A stretch of 64,000 nt of DNA from Lytechinus variegatus (taxonomy: Eukaryota > Echinodermata > Echinoidea > Temnopleuroida > Toxopneustidae). Numbering within the stretch: position 1 is the stretch's first letter; each line of letters starts with the position of its first letter. The translations under genes were made by a program, and so were the position numbers. The stretch lies in assembly GCF_018143015.1 (NCBI RefSeq), contig NC_054744.1:1488001-1552000 (forward strand), read 5' to 3'. Positions 12,001 through 27,000 of this stretch are shown here, piece after piece. Under the pieces are notes generated by a model that did not search any database, had not been told where the DNA came from, and worked only from the letters and a program-made list of their open reading frames with translations.

Positions 12001-15000
12001 ACTTTAAACTTGTTATAATATCGGTGTATCAGCAGAAACTTGAAACTTGATCTCTGTCAACACGGTGAAAGTTAACAAAATTGACAGATATACTGTATAG
12101 TTGGAGAATTACAAACAAGTGTAAGATTATCAAAGTGATGCAATGGAAATTATTTTGAAATGATATTGTTAAATGATCCTAAAAGATTGATCCTTCCAAC
12201 AGCCATGTTCAAGGTTTTCTCATGATCAGAATATGTTCACAACTGTGCAGTTTGTGACCTGAATAACTTATTTCATTCATATTTTTTTTAATGTTTGAGC
12301 AATTATCATCTTGATTGGATATGTTTTGATATTATGTTTACAATGTTGATTCATGTCTTTAAGATAGTACTTTATTTTTTTCATTATGACGCTGTTTGTT
12401 TAAGTCACATTATTGTCATTATTATTATTAAATTTGAAACTCATCTTTTAGGGAAAATCCCTTCCATAACCAGCATCATAGATAGACATCAATTGTAAGT
12501 CAGTTCATCCATCCCTCTATCAGCGATGACAAATAGATCTTGAGGTTTGGAGTTGTGATTGCATCTCCGCTCGTCTGTTCTCAGAAAGTCAGGATGACAT
12601 TTATAGAATGCTAAGCAGTGGTCGGTCAGAGCCCAGAAATAGCCAAGTCTATTATTATCATCAGCCAGAATACAGTACATACTGTACGCTAGAATACATG
12701 TATTCAACTCTGGCATCGTTAGTCTATGATGCGTTCAACTCAGTCCCCGTCTTTGATGGATTTATGTTGTTAGGCACTCTGCCAAAAAGCAAGAGCTGCA
12801 TTGCACAAATCCTGGAAGCAGCTTTTCATTATAAATCATCAGAGTCACCATAGATAACCATAGGGACTGCAGGAAAGCTAGACCAATAGCATCATTATTG
12901 GAGGATTCCTGATATAATAGTCATTGAAATAGGAGGGAAAGAGATGTACATGTGTGGAGGGTGTAAAGACACGCAAAGTTTCAAACTATACATCGATTTT
13001 ATAATCCAGTTTTGTACATTTTATCAGTTATTTTTACAAACTGTCCTAAACCCGGCTGGTCTCCAACACACGATTTTGAGATGATCGCGCAACGTCTAGG
13101 ATGGGTTTATGATCCCTGCATACTATTTAGGAGGTTGCTATAGTGTAGCACTATTATGATATTGTAAATTTTGTGTACAAACACCTAAACAGTTTCAAAA
13201 ATATATTCCTAGATTGGATTGAATATCTTGGAGGTTAGGGTTAGAGCCAAACTGAAATTGCATGGTCTTTATTATACCCTTTTCATAAACCTATCCTCCA
13301 ATTAGCCGCCTAAGAGTAATGCGGATAATTCAATAAAAATTGCGTTCATAAACTCCGAAAATAAGCCGCATTATTTTTACGAGCGCCCGTCCTGAAAAAG
13401 GCGGATAATCGTCATGACAACTGGACACGCCCCCTCCGATGCGGTTGTGTTGGAAAAGGGTGACCTTGTGACCGCACCATGGCAATTATCCGCATTATTT
13501 GGAAATGCGTTCATAAACTCCAAATCTTATCCCGATGCTGCTATTATGCGGATAATAGCAGCATCAGAGTAATGCGGATAACTCTTGTCCTCCAATTTTA
13601 CGACCAAATTATGCTGCTATTAGGCGCCTAATTCATAGTAATTGGGTTTATGAAAGGGGTATTAAAAAGTAGTATAATTTTGAAGACTAACACTTCAGAT
13701 CTCTTAAGAAAATTAATATGATAGTAGAAGGAATATATGTTTGACCATGGCGTGCATACGACTTTTTAAACCTTTATGCAGGAGATCATAGGAGAATACA
13801 AAGAGAGAAGATCCACATGAAAATCTCAAACTGAATTTTAAAAATTATATGACTATGTACAGCCAAGTTGGTTACAGAAAGAAATGATTGTTGCTATTTT
13901 TATAGTAGAATTTCTTGTTTTTTGTAATTTTAGGTGTGTCTCCCATTGCTTCTTTGTGTGGGAAGGTGGGATTGTGAGAAGGATCTCCTATATTTATTGA
14001 TATGATCAACTTGAAGCTTTGCATGGTTATAAAAAATATTGGGTGTTGACTGTGTGTGAAAGAGAGAGAGTTAATATCATCATGGTTATCAGTAGGTGAA
14101 TAAAATGAACTATTACTATATCATGATTTGAACTTTGGAAGGTAAATAGAAACTCTGAACAATGAATGATAGTTGATATTGACATTTAAACAAACATGTT
14201 TCTAAGCTTAGCATGAAATCAACAGAAAAATATAACCCCTCTCCCCAAAATCTGATATCATTCTTCCTTACGCTATTAAGCAGTTTTCTAGCATTTTCTT
14301 CTACAGGACATGATTTTTCTCAATAAGTTAGAGAGAGGGTACCTGTAAAAACATGTAGGCCTATACATGTAGCTATTTCTATTTTTTTGTCATGAATAAT
14401 GCTTCAAATTATTTTTATTTCATTGAAAAATATATCAAATAATTTAATCTATTTGTCATTTATAATTTGAATCTTTTCAAAAATAAGATAAATTGAATTG
14501 TATTTGTACTAGCTTTGAAATTTGTTCTATTATATTTAAAGGTAAAGTCCACCCCAGAAAAATGTTGATTTGAATAAATAGAGAAAAATCAAACTAGCAT
14601 GATGCTAAAAAAATCGGATGTAAAATAAGAAAGTTATGACATCTTAAAGTTTTGCTTATTTTTCACATAACAGTGATATCCACAATTCAGTGACATGCAA
14701 ATGAGACAGTCGAGATGTCCATCACTCAGTATTTCTTCGTTTTTTTATTATTTGAATTATACATTATTTCATTTTTTCCATATTTGACAATAAGGACAAA
14801 CTTGTCAGAACCATATTATATTAAAGAATGCCAATTCCACATGTTCAGGGAGGAATTAATCGTTGTATCACTTGACAATGAGGAGAAAATTAGAATATTT
14901 CATATAATAAAATACAAAAGAAATAGTGAGTGGATGACATCATCAGTCTCCTCATTTCGCATACCGACCAGGATGTGCATATAACTGTTTTGTGAAATTA

Positions 15001-18000
15001 AGTAAAATTTAAAAATGTCATAACTTTCTTATTTTACATCCGATTTTGATGAAATTTTCAGTGTTATGCTAGTTTGAGTTTTCTCTATTTATTCAAATCA
15101 ACATTTTGCTGGGGTGGACTTGACCTTTAAGGTTTGAGGCAGGCTTAACCATTTAATCATTAAAGTTTAATTGAAACCACTGTGTATTGGAGAAATGAAG
15201 ACATGGATTTTACTATAATGAAAAAAAAACATGATAATTATGAATGTATGGTACTACTGTGTAAGTTTCTATATTCATTTGTGTATGCAAGGCCTGGCTA
15301 ACACCTAATGCTGACTTTTATGTGAACCCGGGAGTCTGTTGTCTGATCAGGCGTACCTCAGGAAGGGCTTAGGGGAAGGGGAATGTTATCACATGACCAC
15401 ATCAGTCTGATTTTATAGCAGGATTTATCCCTTTGTTGTCCCACATTCAACACACCTTTTACATCAAATACTCAAGATATGTAAACATTTCTTATGCAAA
15501 ATAACATGAAAATGTTTGATTGATTTGATATAAAAAGAAAAGTATGATTTTTGGGGGGTGATATGTAGGCCTTAAAAAAGCATTTCTTTATAGTTTGCTC
15601 TCATTTCAAAATAAAAAACCCAAATGTCCTAAAGTATATACACAATTTTAGTCTATTAATTGAAATAAAGAGCATGTGAGAAGCAAAGCATTTGCCCCCC
15701 CCCCCCCCCGGTTAAATGTTCTGCCATTCTCTCTTCATCTTTCCATCCTGAATTCGGTGTTCTCAAGTGGCATTGTGGGTGTGTTGCCATGGCAACTGTA
15801 GGAGCCTGGGCTCTGTGTCAAGCCTTCAGCAGACACCCATCTGAATGTTAAAAATGCTACTTATTGGATGCAGAGATACAACCTGTTGATTGATTACTCT
15901 ATCCCTCCCCCCCCCCCCCCTCTCTCTCTTTCTCTGTCCCCTGGCCTGCTTATCATTTTTTTTCTCTCCACTTTTCCTTTTTTATTCTTTCTTTTCCTTT
16001 TTTTTCTTAAGACTCCCATAGCAGAGACTTTTCCTTCCCTCTCTTTTCTCTTCCCCTCTTTACGATATTCCATCCACTCTTGATTTTAATCCAACCTGAT
16101 AAATATATTCATTTCTTGAGAGTATGAAAAAAATAATAATGGACTCATCATTTTTCTGCTACCCCACCTATATTACTTCCTCCATAAGTAATTCTCCAAT
16201 GTGAATTCTTTCATCTTATACTTGTCTAAGAAAATTGGTAATGTATAAGTTACAATTTGATAAGTGACTTTAATAAAGGCCTTACTGAACCATATAGCTG
16301 TAATTTCCAAGAAATTTGTATAAACTAATAAATGAAACAAGCTGGACACCTAGATCTTTTGTTGAATTCACAAAAGGTGGTTTCAAACCGCCTCGATCAC
16401 AAGAATCCCCGTTAAATTACGAGAACTTTTTTAGGCTGAAAATTACCCATTAATTATTCCTGCATTCACACCGCCCTGAAACATACCCTTCGGGATAAGT
16501 TCCTGAAGTTTTTCTGCTACCCCACCTATATTACTTCCTCCATAAGTAATTCTCCAATGTGAATTCTTTCATCTTATACTTGTCTAAGAAAATTGGTAAT
16601 GTATAAGTTACAATTTGATAAGTGACTTTAATAAAGGCCTTACTGAACCATATAGCTGTAATTTCCAAGAAATTTGTATAAACTAATAAATGAAACAAGC
16701 TGGACACCTAGATCTTTTGTTGAATTCACAAAAGGTGGTTTCAAACCGCCTCGATCACAAGAATCCCTGTTAAATTACGAGAACTTTTTTAGGCTGAAAA
16801 TTACCCATTAATTATTCCTGCATTCACACCGCCCTGAAACATACCCTTCGGGATAAGTTCCTGAAGTTACGAGCATGCGCATTATGGTCTGATAAGCAGG
16901 CAAGGCGCGAGATTCAAAATCACTAGCCCAGCAGCCACCCACAGCTCCCGCGCCCAACGACACCCAAAGACACACGGGGCGAAAAGTTCCCGTAATTTGC
17001 TTTCACATCGCCAAAATACCTGCGACCTTGGAAAAATCACCGCGAAAGTTCTTGTAATTTCACCAAGTACCTACTATTTAGAAGGTATTTTCTTTCGGGG
17101 AAATTACGTATAGTTTGCTTTCACATTACCAAAATACCTGGTATTTTCTGATTGGGGTAAATTTCCCGATCAGAGAATACCTGGAACTGGCGAACTTCGA
17201 GGCGGTCTGAAACCACCTAAAGAGGTGTCCTTTCCAATTTCCTTTTATTGCTTGTTACAAAGCAACCAAGCAGGGCTAAGAGGGTTGGTGCTATATTTAA
17301 AACGTTATTTCCAAGTTGCTTCTATTACATTGCTAGATTAGGGATTTCCCCTGCATTGTTTAGTCTTGTCAAGTTATCTCACTGCTCCGTTTCAGTTAAA
17401 GGTCTCTCATTAATCTATGTTTATTGTTGTTTTTCAGATTATGACATTTTTTGTAGATAGAGTGGAAAATGCATGTGCATTATCAACATAAGGCGGTTTC
17501 AAACCGCCTCGATCACAAGAATCCCCGTTAAATTACGAGAACTTTTTAAGGCTAAAAAATACCCGTTAATTATTCCTGCATTCACACCGCCCCGAAACAC
17601 ATCCTTCGGGATAAGTTCCCGAAGTTACGAGCATGCGCAGTATGGTCTGATAAGCAGGCAAGGCGTGAGATTCAAAATCACTAGCCCAGCAGCCACCCAC
17701 GCCGCCGCGCCCAACGACACGCTGGGATAAAAGTTCCCGTAATTTGCTTTCACATCGCCAAAATACCTGCGACCTTGGAAAAATCCCCACGAAAGTTCTC
17801 GTAATTTCGCCAAGTACCTGCTATTTAGCGGGTATTTTCTTTCGGGGATATTACGCGTAGTTTGCTTTCACATTACCAAAATACCTGGTATTTTCTGATC
17901 GGGGTAAATTTCCCGATCAGAGAATACCTGGAACTGGCGAACTTCGAGGCGGTCTGAAACCACCTATAGAGGCCTGCATATTGATGATGATAACTGGATA

Positions 18001-21000
18001 GAAATATGTCGACTATATAGACTTGGATTTTCCATTTACTTGGTGTTCAAAATATTTGTTGGACATCAGTAGTGTCCTGTAATCCACATAACACAGTAGG
18101 GACTAAGAAGATGAAATAAGCTTATAACTACTAAAATCAAAACATTTAAACTTGATGGCATAAAATGAAGACTTTAGGCAGTGCTGCACCATCCCGAGAT
18201 TGCTCAATCTCGAGATTTTAGCCCGATCGGTCCTCTTCGCGATTAATCTCAAGATTCAAGAAACCCGTCTCCACCATCGCAAGAAGAGCGATTCCTGCTC
18301 GAGCAAGGCATCGATGCATTATGCTCTGACGCCATGAATAAATAATCCTGAGTGCGTCTGCACCTACGAATTAGCGCGATAATTCGTGAAATAGCGCGCT
18401 ATTTTGCAAATAATCCCAAGTTGACTTGGGATTGCAATCTCGAGATTAATCCTATGAACTAGCGCAATAATTGCATCTCCATTACAAATAATCTCGAGAT
18501 TAGATCAGGATAATTTGCCGGATCAGAAATAGCGCGCTAATTTGAAATTGGGGATGTTGCAGACGGCCCTTATGTTTCCAACGATATCCACCTCTGTTAC
18601 TCAAAACTCAAGGTCCCTCAATTATATTCTGATGTTGATCAATTATCTGATTTTTATCAAATGTGGATGTAGTCCATTATACAGTGCGTATCAAAAAAAA
18701 AGTTTACACTTTGAAAAAGCCCTGGGAATTTAAAAATATACAACATGTGGGTAATTTTTTCACATATTATGTTGGGTTTGGGTCTCATCTATCCAATGAA
18801 AGTAAAAATTTTGACGGAATGTTACACTTGAATGAGCACTGTCCATTTTTGTAAAGCTCGCAGAAATTTGTTTGCGCAGAAATGCCCGTTTGTACGTTGT
18901 GTCAAGGGGAAAGGGTGAAATCAAACTTACCCTGCGAAACATTTCTCATACATTTCCCTTGCACTTTTAGTCAATTGAAATGAAACGGATAGATTCAAGT
19001 ATTTTCTAACAATTTTGCCACCCAAATTGAAATTTTAACACTTAGTATACACAACTTTTACCCTTTTTGTGCCTGCTGGATCTGAGGATATAACCGAATC
19101 TCAACCAAAGTTTATATCAGACATCTCTAGCATTTTTTCACTAAGTTTTTATCATTTAAAGTGGGTTAACATTTCATTTTTTATTCAATACTTGTTTCTC
19201 CACACTTTTCCCAAGCTTGACAATGATTAACAAAATGAAAATCAAGCCTAAGCCATTTCATGTAAATCACAGCTCAGTGTAAAGCAAATATCGTCCCGAT
19301 GGCCTCGGTGTGAGGGGGAGGGGGGTGGGGCGCAATGCACTCCTCGAAGTGGTTTGGGCAATGAAACAAGTTAAATAGGTAAAAGATATCTTCAGATCAA
19401 TTTTACTAGCTAAATTCCACGTATTATTCATGATTAAGGTCTACTTTTATTCGCATAACTATTTCAAAGTTCTGCGCAAATCATTTTTCACTAACTTTTC
19501 AAAAGTAAGTGTTGCTCACTCAAGCGGAAATATTTTTCGACAGTTTTATCGTCATTTGCTTAAATGGACCTGTACCAATGTTGAAATGTGGAAAAACCAT
19601 CAGGATATTACAAATGTATAATTTTACAGGATTTTTTCTAAGTGTAAACTTTTTTTTGATACGCACTGTAGAATTGAGCTGACACCGCATAAAATGTTGA
19701 TTCTGTGAATATTACCAGTTCTCATCAATAATTTTTCCTTCTGTTTCAGAACAAACTCTGACTCGGCGCTTCATACCAGTGCAATGGTTCCTGATGTTTT
19801 TTCGGGGCCTGCATCAGTTCCCCCTCATAGGAGAGGTAAGATTACATCTTATCTAATATAGTTTATAAAATCAGATAAATGCTAACGTTGGAACACTACT
19901 ATTTCCTAGTTTACTTTTGAGAAGATTATCGTACAATGAATTATGCAACAATTTTAATAGAAATCACAGGATACTGCAGACTGCAAATTTTATGATTTTA
20001 CATTTTACATGCGGTCATCTTATAATGCGTTTAGTGATCATTGATGGCTAAATACAAATCTGTACAGAGACCGGGGGGGGGGGCACTTATATTGAGTGGA
20101 TACCAGGCACGACCAAAGAAACGCATAAAAAGGATCTCTTTTCAAGATTGGGTATGTTACGTACATAATGTAAGAAGGGTGTCAAAAACACTGAAATACT
20201 GAAAAGAGGGTATATATTTCGCTCGGATGGCTACGTGTTTACGGTTAAATTTGCGAAGGATGCTTGAAAGTAAAACATGATATTATACTTATGTATTTGT
20301 ATATGGGTTTATTAATATTTAGGTATACATGTGTATGTATATTGTATGCATTTATGTATCTCGCATCTAACATTGCATCCAAGATTGGTATTTTTCTTCT
20401 GTTTTTTTTTTTTTACTTTTTTTTTCTTTTTTTTTAATACCTCGTTGTCACTATGTTATGTTTATGTTGTATTATTATTTTTTCTTATGTTTCTTTGTTT
20501 TTGATGATGATCCTTATATGTCAGGATTTTATATTAATAAACTTTTGAATTTGAATTTGAATTGTATGTACTTTTTGCCCCAACACTGTTTAGGGTCCGA
20601 TTTGAGCGAGGTGGGGTGGTACTAAACCCAATGTAATTAGCCCAAAGTAAAGCCGACGTCAGATCACGTCCATGAGATAACAATTAAAATATCACTGTAG
20701 GCCTACTTGTTTAGAGGGTCAATTCAGGGAATACTTGCTGAGGGTACCATTTTGTTTCCAATACTTGTTAAGGGTAGGGTTTCACACGCCAGTACTTATT
20801 AAGGGGTGCATTTTCAGAATATAGAAAAAACTTGTTTGGGGTGCTTTTCGAAACCCCATGGTCGCGTCTGGTATCTACTCGTCAATGGAAATGCCCCCCC
20901 CCTTGGACTGCGCTGAATGTTTGATGATCCTTAGGGTGTGTTTTGTGTTGATATTCAAATTTAAACAGCAACATGAATCATTAAAGGTCAAGTCCACCCC

Positions 21001-24000
21001 AGTAAAATGTTGATTTGAATCAATAGAGAAAAATCTAACAAGATAACACTGAAAATTTCATAAAAATCGGATTGAAAATTAGAAAGCAATGACACTTTCA
21101 AGTTTCACTTATTTTTCACAAAACAGTTGTATGCAGAACTCAGTGACATACAAATGAGAGAGTTAGTGAAGTCCATCACTCACTATTCATTTTGTTGTTT
21201 ATTGTTTGAATTAATATTTCAAATTTCACTGTAAGGAACAACTTTACTGAACCACAATAGTTTATAACAATGGTAATACCACATGTTCAGGGAGGAATAA
21301 AACTTTGTTCCACATGACAAAGAGGAAGAAATTGGAATATATGATATTTCCTATAATAAAATACATACAAAATAACATACAAAATAGTGATTGGATGACG
21401 TCATCGGTCCCCTCATTTGCATACTGACCTGGATGTGCATATAACTGTTTTGCAAAATTAGGCAATATGTCATAACTTTCTTATTTTACATCCGATTTTA
21501 ATGAAATTTTCAGTGCTTTGCTTTTTATTCAAATCAATTTTTTGTTGGGTTGGACTTGTCCTTTAAATGTGCAATTACACTACTCATTTTAATACATTTG
21601 GCATGCTGTTAGTCTTACAAAGCGTACCCTTTTCAGCATATAAATTTTCCTCTGAATCACAATCTGAAAAGCGTTTACTGTTCCAACCAGGAATGGGCGA
21701 CATTGAACACATGCTTTGTTTCTCTTTATATTTTATCTGCATTTTGTTATTGGGTTTTGAATCACGATCCATGTTGCCATATGAAATAAACAGTGAACAT
21801 TGCACATATCCCTTTGTTGATTGTATGATGCCTGTATGATATTTTAAGGGATATGATCTTATAATTTTGAAGAAATTATATAACTCTACACTAAACAAAG
21901 ACTGTGATCATGAAATCGTAGAGTAATCATGGTGCGCCAGGATAGTAAGGCTGGTGAAATTCATACTGAAATATTGTATTTGTAATCAGACTGGGATATC
22001 TTCAGTAATGAGTCTGTTATTTTTTATGTAAATAAATGCATACCCACTTAGAATCCCTTTTCACCACCAGACCTTGCTTTTGACTTTGTTCATAATTAAT
22101 AATTGTCCAAGTAATTTGCAAATTATAATGAACCAATATTAGTGACATTTAACAGTATAAAAAGCTCTCTTTTTCCTGGATCTTAATTTCCATTTCAAGT
22201 AGATTTGAAGAAAAAAATAATTTCCCCAGGGGATAATACTCTTTGGTCCAATTTATTAAAGTCAATTATTGTGGGAAGAGGTCCCTTCAATTCAATTACA
22301 ATTTTTCGTCTCTTGATTACGGATTTGGAATACAATCTCACTGGAGATTTACCAAAAGTGAAGATTTCTGGACTTTTGGGGAGTCAAAGAAAGAGTGTGA
22401 ATGAAGAAATGTCTTAGGAAGGTGAAATTCTGAATTGAATAGCCAGTGCAACATCAAAAGACACCAGTTCATAAAATTGTATGAAATCTATACTTTTCTA
22501 TTGTAATATTTTTGTCTCGCCTGCAAAGGAGAGCGATACTATAGGCACCGCTTTTCCGATAGCGATGGCGGCGGCGTCAACATTGAGTTTCTGAAATGTC
22601 ATCATAACTTAGAAAAGTATATGGACCTAGTGCATGAAATTTGGACATAAAGGTAATCAAGTATCACTGAACATTGTGTGAATGGTTCCGGTCACATGAC
22701 CAAGGTCAAAGGTCATGTAGGGTCAATGAACTATGACCAAGTTGGGTGTATCTGTTGAATTACCATCATAACTTCGAAAGTTTATGGATCTGATTCATAT
22801 AACTTGGATATAAGAGTAATCAAGTATCACTGAACATGTTTTGCGAGTTTCAGGTAACATGACCAAGGTCATTTAAGGTCAATGAACTTTTGCTAAGTTG
22901 GGGGTATTTGTTGAAATACCATCATAACTTCGAAAGTGATTTTTAAATCTTGGAACATAATAGTAATCGAGTATCACTGAACATCGTGTGCAAGTTTTCG
23001 GTCACATGATGAAGGTCAAAGCCTGAGACTGAAAACCTACCAGACTGATAGTCTGTGAGACTGACAGCCTAAGACACTGAAAACCCACCAGGCTGACAGT
23101 CCGCGAGACCGACAGCCTACGATACTGACGACCCACCTGACCGATAGCCCGCAAAGCCTGGGAGCGTAGGAGACTGGCAACCTTCCAGACCAACAGCCCA
23201 CAAATCAGACAGCCATACGGCTTACAAGATCGACACTGTCAAAGACACCGTCCTACTACTGTCCTAAAACTAGTTTCCTGGGAACTAGTACGTGTGATGA
23301 GAACAGTCAAAGTGGTCTTTGAAGCGATCTTCCAAACTGGTTCAGAAAACCACCTTGCCATGTAGTTTTGAAGATCGCTTTGCCTTGTTAAACTGGTTTT
23401 AGCATAAGTGAGGAAATGACCATTCTTCGGGAAACAATCTTTAAACATTTCAAGCGTGCTGCTCCACACACTGTGTGTGGAATGCCTACGCTGCGGTTTC
23501 AAATTTTGCGCAAAACATGTCACCCCACTGAGAGTGTTCGCAAAGCAACAAGACCACTATACAAAAAGTGGTTTTGAAAACCAATTTCGGGTGATCGAAT
23601 GGGAACGCCAGCAATGCAATCTTCCACACTGGTTTACTGAACCGGTTTCCAGTAAACCAGTTTTAGAAAGAATAATGAGAACGGTGTTTTATAGGCCAAT
23701 GAGATAGACAATGAACAAAAAAAGCCCATGAATCTAATAGCCTACAAGAGATATTAAGCAATAAAGGTCCATCAGACAGACATTAGATAAAAACCGACAG
23801 AATAAACAGCACCATCTTGTCTTGTTATCAATTTAACTAATCGTACCTTTCAGAATTTTCAGTTTTCATTTCGGTTTGGTAGGCTTCTTTTGTGTGGTGT
23901 TTATCTCGATTCGGGGGGGGGGGGGGTTACTCAGTAAAATGTATGATGCTTATGTGCCATGGTCGAGATCCCCATTTTGAGTCTAAATTTCTGTTCCTGA

Positions 24001-27000
24001 GCATTACCAATTTAGAAAGCCATAGAAATTCCTATTTTTCCCCCGTTCCAGAGACCCTCAAGTTTTCCAGCGCACGCCCATCATGAACTACTCAGCCGGT
24101 CGAGGAGGTGAGCTCGATCAACGAAGAGTCATTTGAGTTTCGGAGACCCCCATTTTCTATGTGTTTAGTTCCGATGCAATTCATTTTCAGCAATGGTTGG
24201 TTCCAGGGCCATCCAGAGACCACCATTTATAAGAATATTTATATTTTGTCTATTGTCAATCTCGTGGGTTAAGGCTTAGACCCAAGTAATTGACAACAAG
24301 TTGGTCTTGAGACAAGTCCAGCGAAAGTTTTCAGTACTTCAGACCATGTTAGTGTGTCTGGGGATTGTACCAAGAAACAGTCTAAAGGGTTATCTTTGAT
24401 TTACTTCTTTTTTTTTTCCATAGACACGATAGACAACATGGGTGACCGGTTGAAGCCTGGTCATTGGGACCCAAAGAAGGTAAGTTTTATTACTATCATG
24501 AAGAATCAACATCTTTTTCTCTTGAATTGAATCTATGAATGATTATTCTTGATTTATTTTCTGCACATATATTTAGTACACATTGGAATGACCACCATTG
24601 AACACATGGTCTTCCATCCAAGTACTGATCAAACTCTATACCAATTGACTTTTGCAGTAACTTAGTGCTTCACTTTGCCATGTTGCAAAACTTCTGCACT
24701 CCTTAAGCCCCTTTTACAGTCTTCACGGGACCAACACGGATCATCACGGATTGTCAATCCGGGGTCATCCCTGTACAATCCGGGATTACTTTGTACACAC
24801 CGGCTACTCATCCGGCACCATCCTTGATGTAGCGGCATATCCGGGAGAATAATTAAACATGTTCAATTTTTCATCCCTGAGTACACAGACAGATAATCAT
24901 CAGTGTTTATCATCGTAGCCACCTTGTATATCCGTGTAGCTACCACTATCCGGGAGGCTCCTTGTAAGAACCGGGCGCTCCTTGTTAATACCGGCTTTAT
25001 CCAGGGTCAAAAATTTTCCATTGTTTGCGCACATAAACAATAGTCCGTGTTCATGGCCATGTCTGTGTATGGTTCAGACGTTGCCAAGATGAAAGAAACT
25101 TCGATCTTGGCCAAAGCTCTAGAGATATCCCAGTAGAGACCATAAAGTTCTGTGTAACATCCGTGTATTCCGTGTTGATTCCGGGTAACTTGTCAAGCAG
25201 GTCCCTAGTGCTACCTTGTCTATCCTTGTAAAAACCGCACTTTTTTGTTCACTTCCGTGTAAATACCCAGTTAAATACGTATTGACTCCGGCAATGGTTG
25301 AAAAATACCAATTTGGCACCCCGGAGTACCACCGACTGAGATTCATGATGATCTGTTTTGCATCCTTGAAGGTGTAAAAGGGGCTTTAGTGTGGAGGCCA
25401 GTGTGTGGTCCACCGCAGAGGCTGTGCTGAATAAGTCAATTCTTATATTCACAATGTGTGGATTCAGTAATCATAGCATGTTTGTGGCCATGCTCACTAC
25501 ACATAAATAACAATGATCACTATGGCAGTTGATGATCCTTAAATTTGCCTTAAAAGTGCTGCAAACGATGTACAGTGTATGAGGCTTGGACAGACTCGAT
25601 CATATAACCATGCTGTGAATATTCTTGTAGCAATGTGTTGAAATTTATTTCTTCCTCCAATTCCAGCGCCTATTCATAAATTAATGTACTAATATGAATA
25701 TCTAAACAATATTCCAAAGAATTCATATTTCTCTGAACAAGACTCTTCAAAAGAATATCTTACATTAGTATAGATATTTTATTAGAAAAAGCATTATTTT
25801 GGACACAAAGAAATAAATAAGAAAGTTATGAAATTTTAAAGTTTCACTTATTTTTCACAAAATAGTGATATACACAACTCAGTGACATGCAAATGAGACA
25901 GACAATGTCCCTCACTCACTATTTCTTTTGTTTTTATTGTTTGAATTATACAATATTTCAGTCTTTACATATTTGACAATGAGGCACAACTTGACTGACC
26001 CATATAGTATTAAACAATACTAATTCAACATGTTCAGGGTGGAATTAATTGTTGTTTCTCTTGACAATGAAGAGGAAATCAGAATATTTCATATAATAAA
26101 ATACAAAAGAAATAGTGAGTGATGATGTCATCAGTCTCCCCATTTGCATACCAACCAGGATGTACATATAGCTGTTTTGTGAAATTAAGCGAAACTTTTA
26201 AATGTCATAACTGTCTTATTTTGCATCCGATTTTGATGAAATTTTTAGTATTATGCTTGTTGGATTTTTCTCTTTTTATTCAAATCAGCTTTTGTTGGAG
26301 TGGACTTGTCCTTTAATTATATGCCATCACTGTTCATGTATTCCTATAAAAGTCAACAATTCTGTCAGATATATGCCTAAATATTTCCAGAGAGACATTC
26401 TTGTTTTGAATGCGTCCTCATTCTGATCTGAACTCTTGTCATTTATCCATCCTTCCTTCCTTCGCCTTCAAAAGGATAAGTGAGAGGGATCATTTTTTTT
26501 CTCTCCAGGGCAGCTTATATCTCATTGCATATTCACAACCAGTACTATTAACAAGGATTTCTCCATGCATAACACTCCAAGAAAACATTTCATTCCATCT
26601 CTATACTTTAGACAACAACATGACATCTATCCAATGAAAGGGATTTTTTTTACAATTGATTTTTATTATCCAGAGTTAGCCCTTGATTTTATTATATTGG
26701 GTCAGATGCATAAAAATTTAAGTAGCAATTGCTTTTGCTTGATTCATCATGTCTAAGGAAAAGATGTTACAGGAGAGCAGTATTTTGCACTGCCACACTT
26801 TGCATTTGAGTCCCGCTTTTGTTCTGTGATTCGTGTTCGCACAAGCGTGACATTGCTATTGTTCAAACAACTAGCAATTGCTTTTTGAAGGCAAGGAAAG
26901 GGTTAAGCATGAGCAAAGGGTTGTACATACAAAATAAAGTCATTTCTAAGGCATGTTCTTTTGCTTGGCTAGCTATTGCTACTTTTTATGCATCTGACTC

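Noticed and set aside
17473-17813. Open frames on both strands
   Set aside because: They lie wholly within Harbinger-like MITE copy B and reflect its base composition.
24052-24107. Possible extra CRTC exon between AG and GTGAGC
   Set aside because: It has acceptor- and donor-like ends, but its 56 bases would shift the frame between two exons that already join in phase, and the entered frame has a stop.
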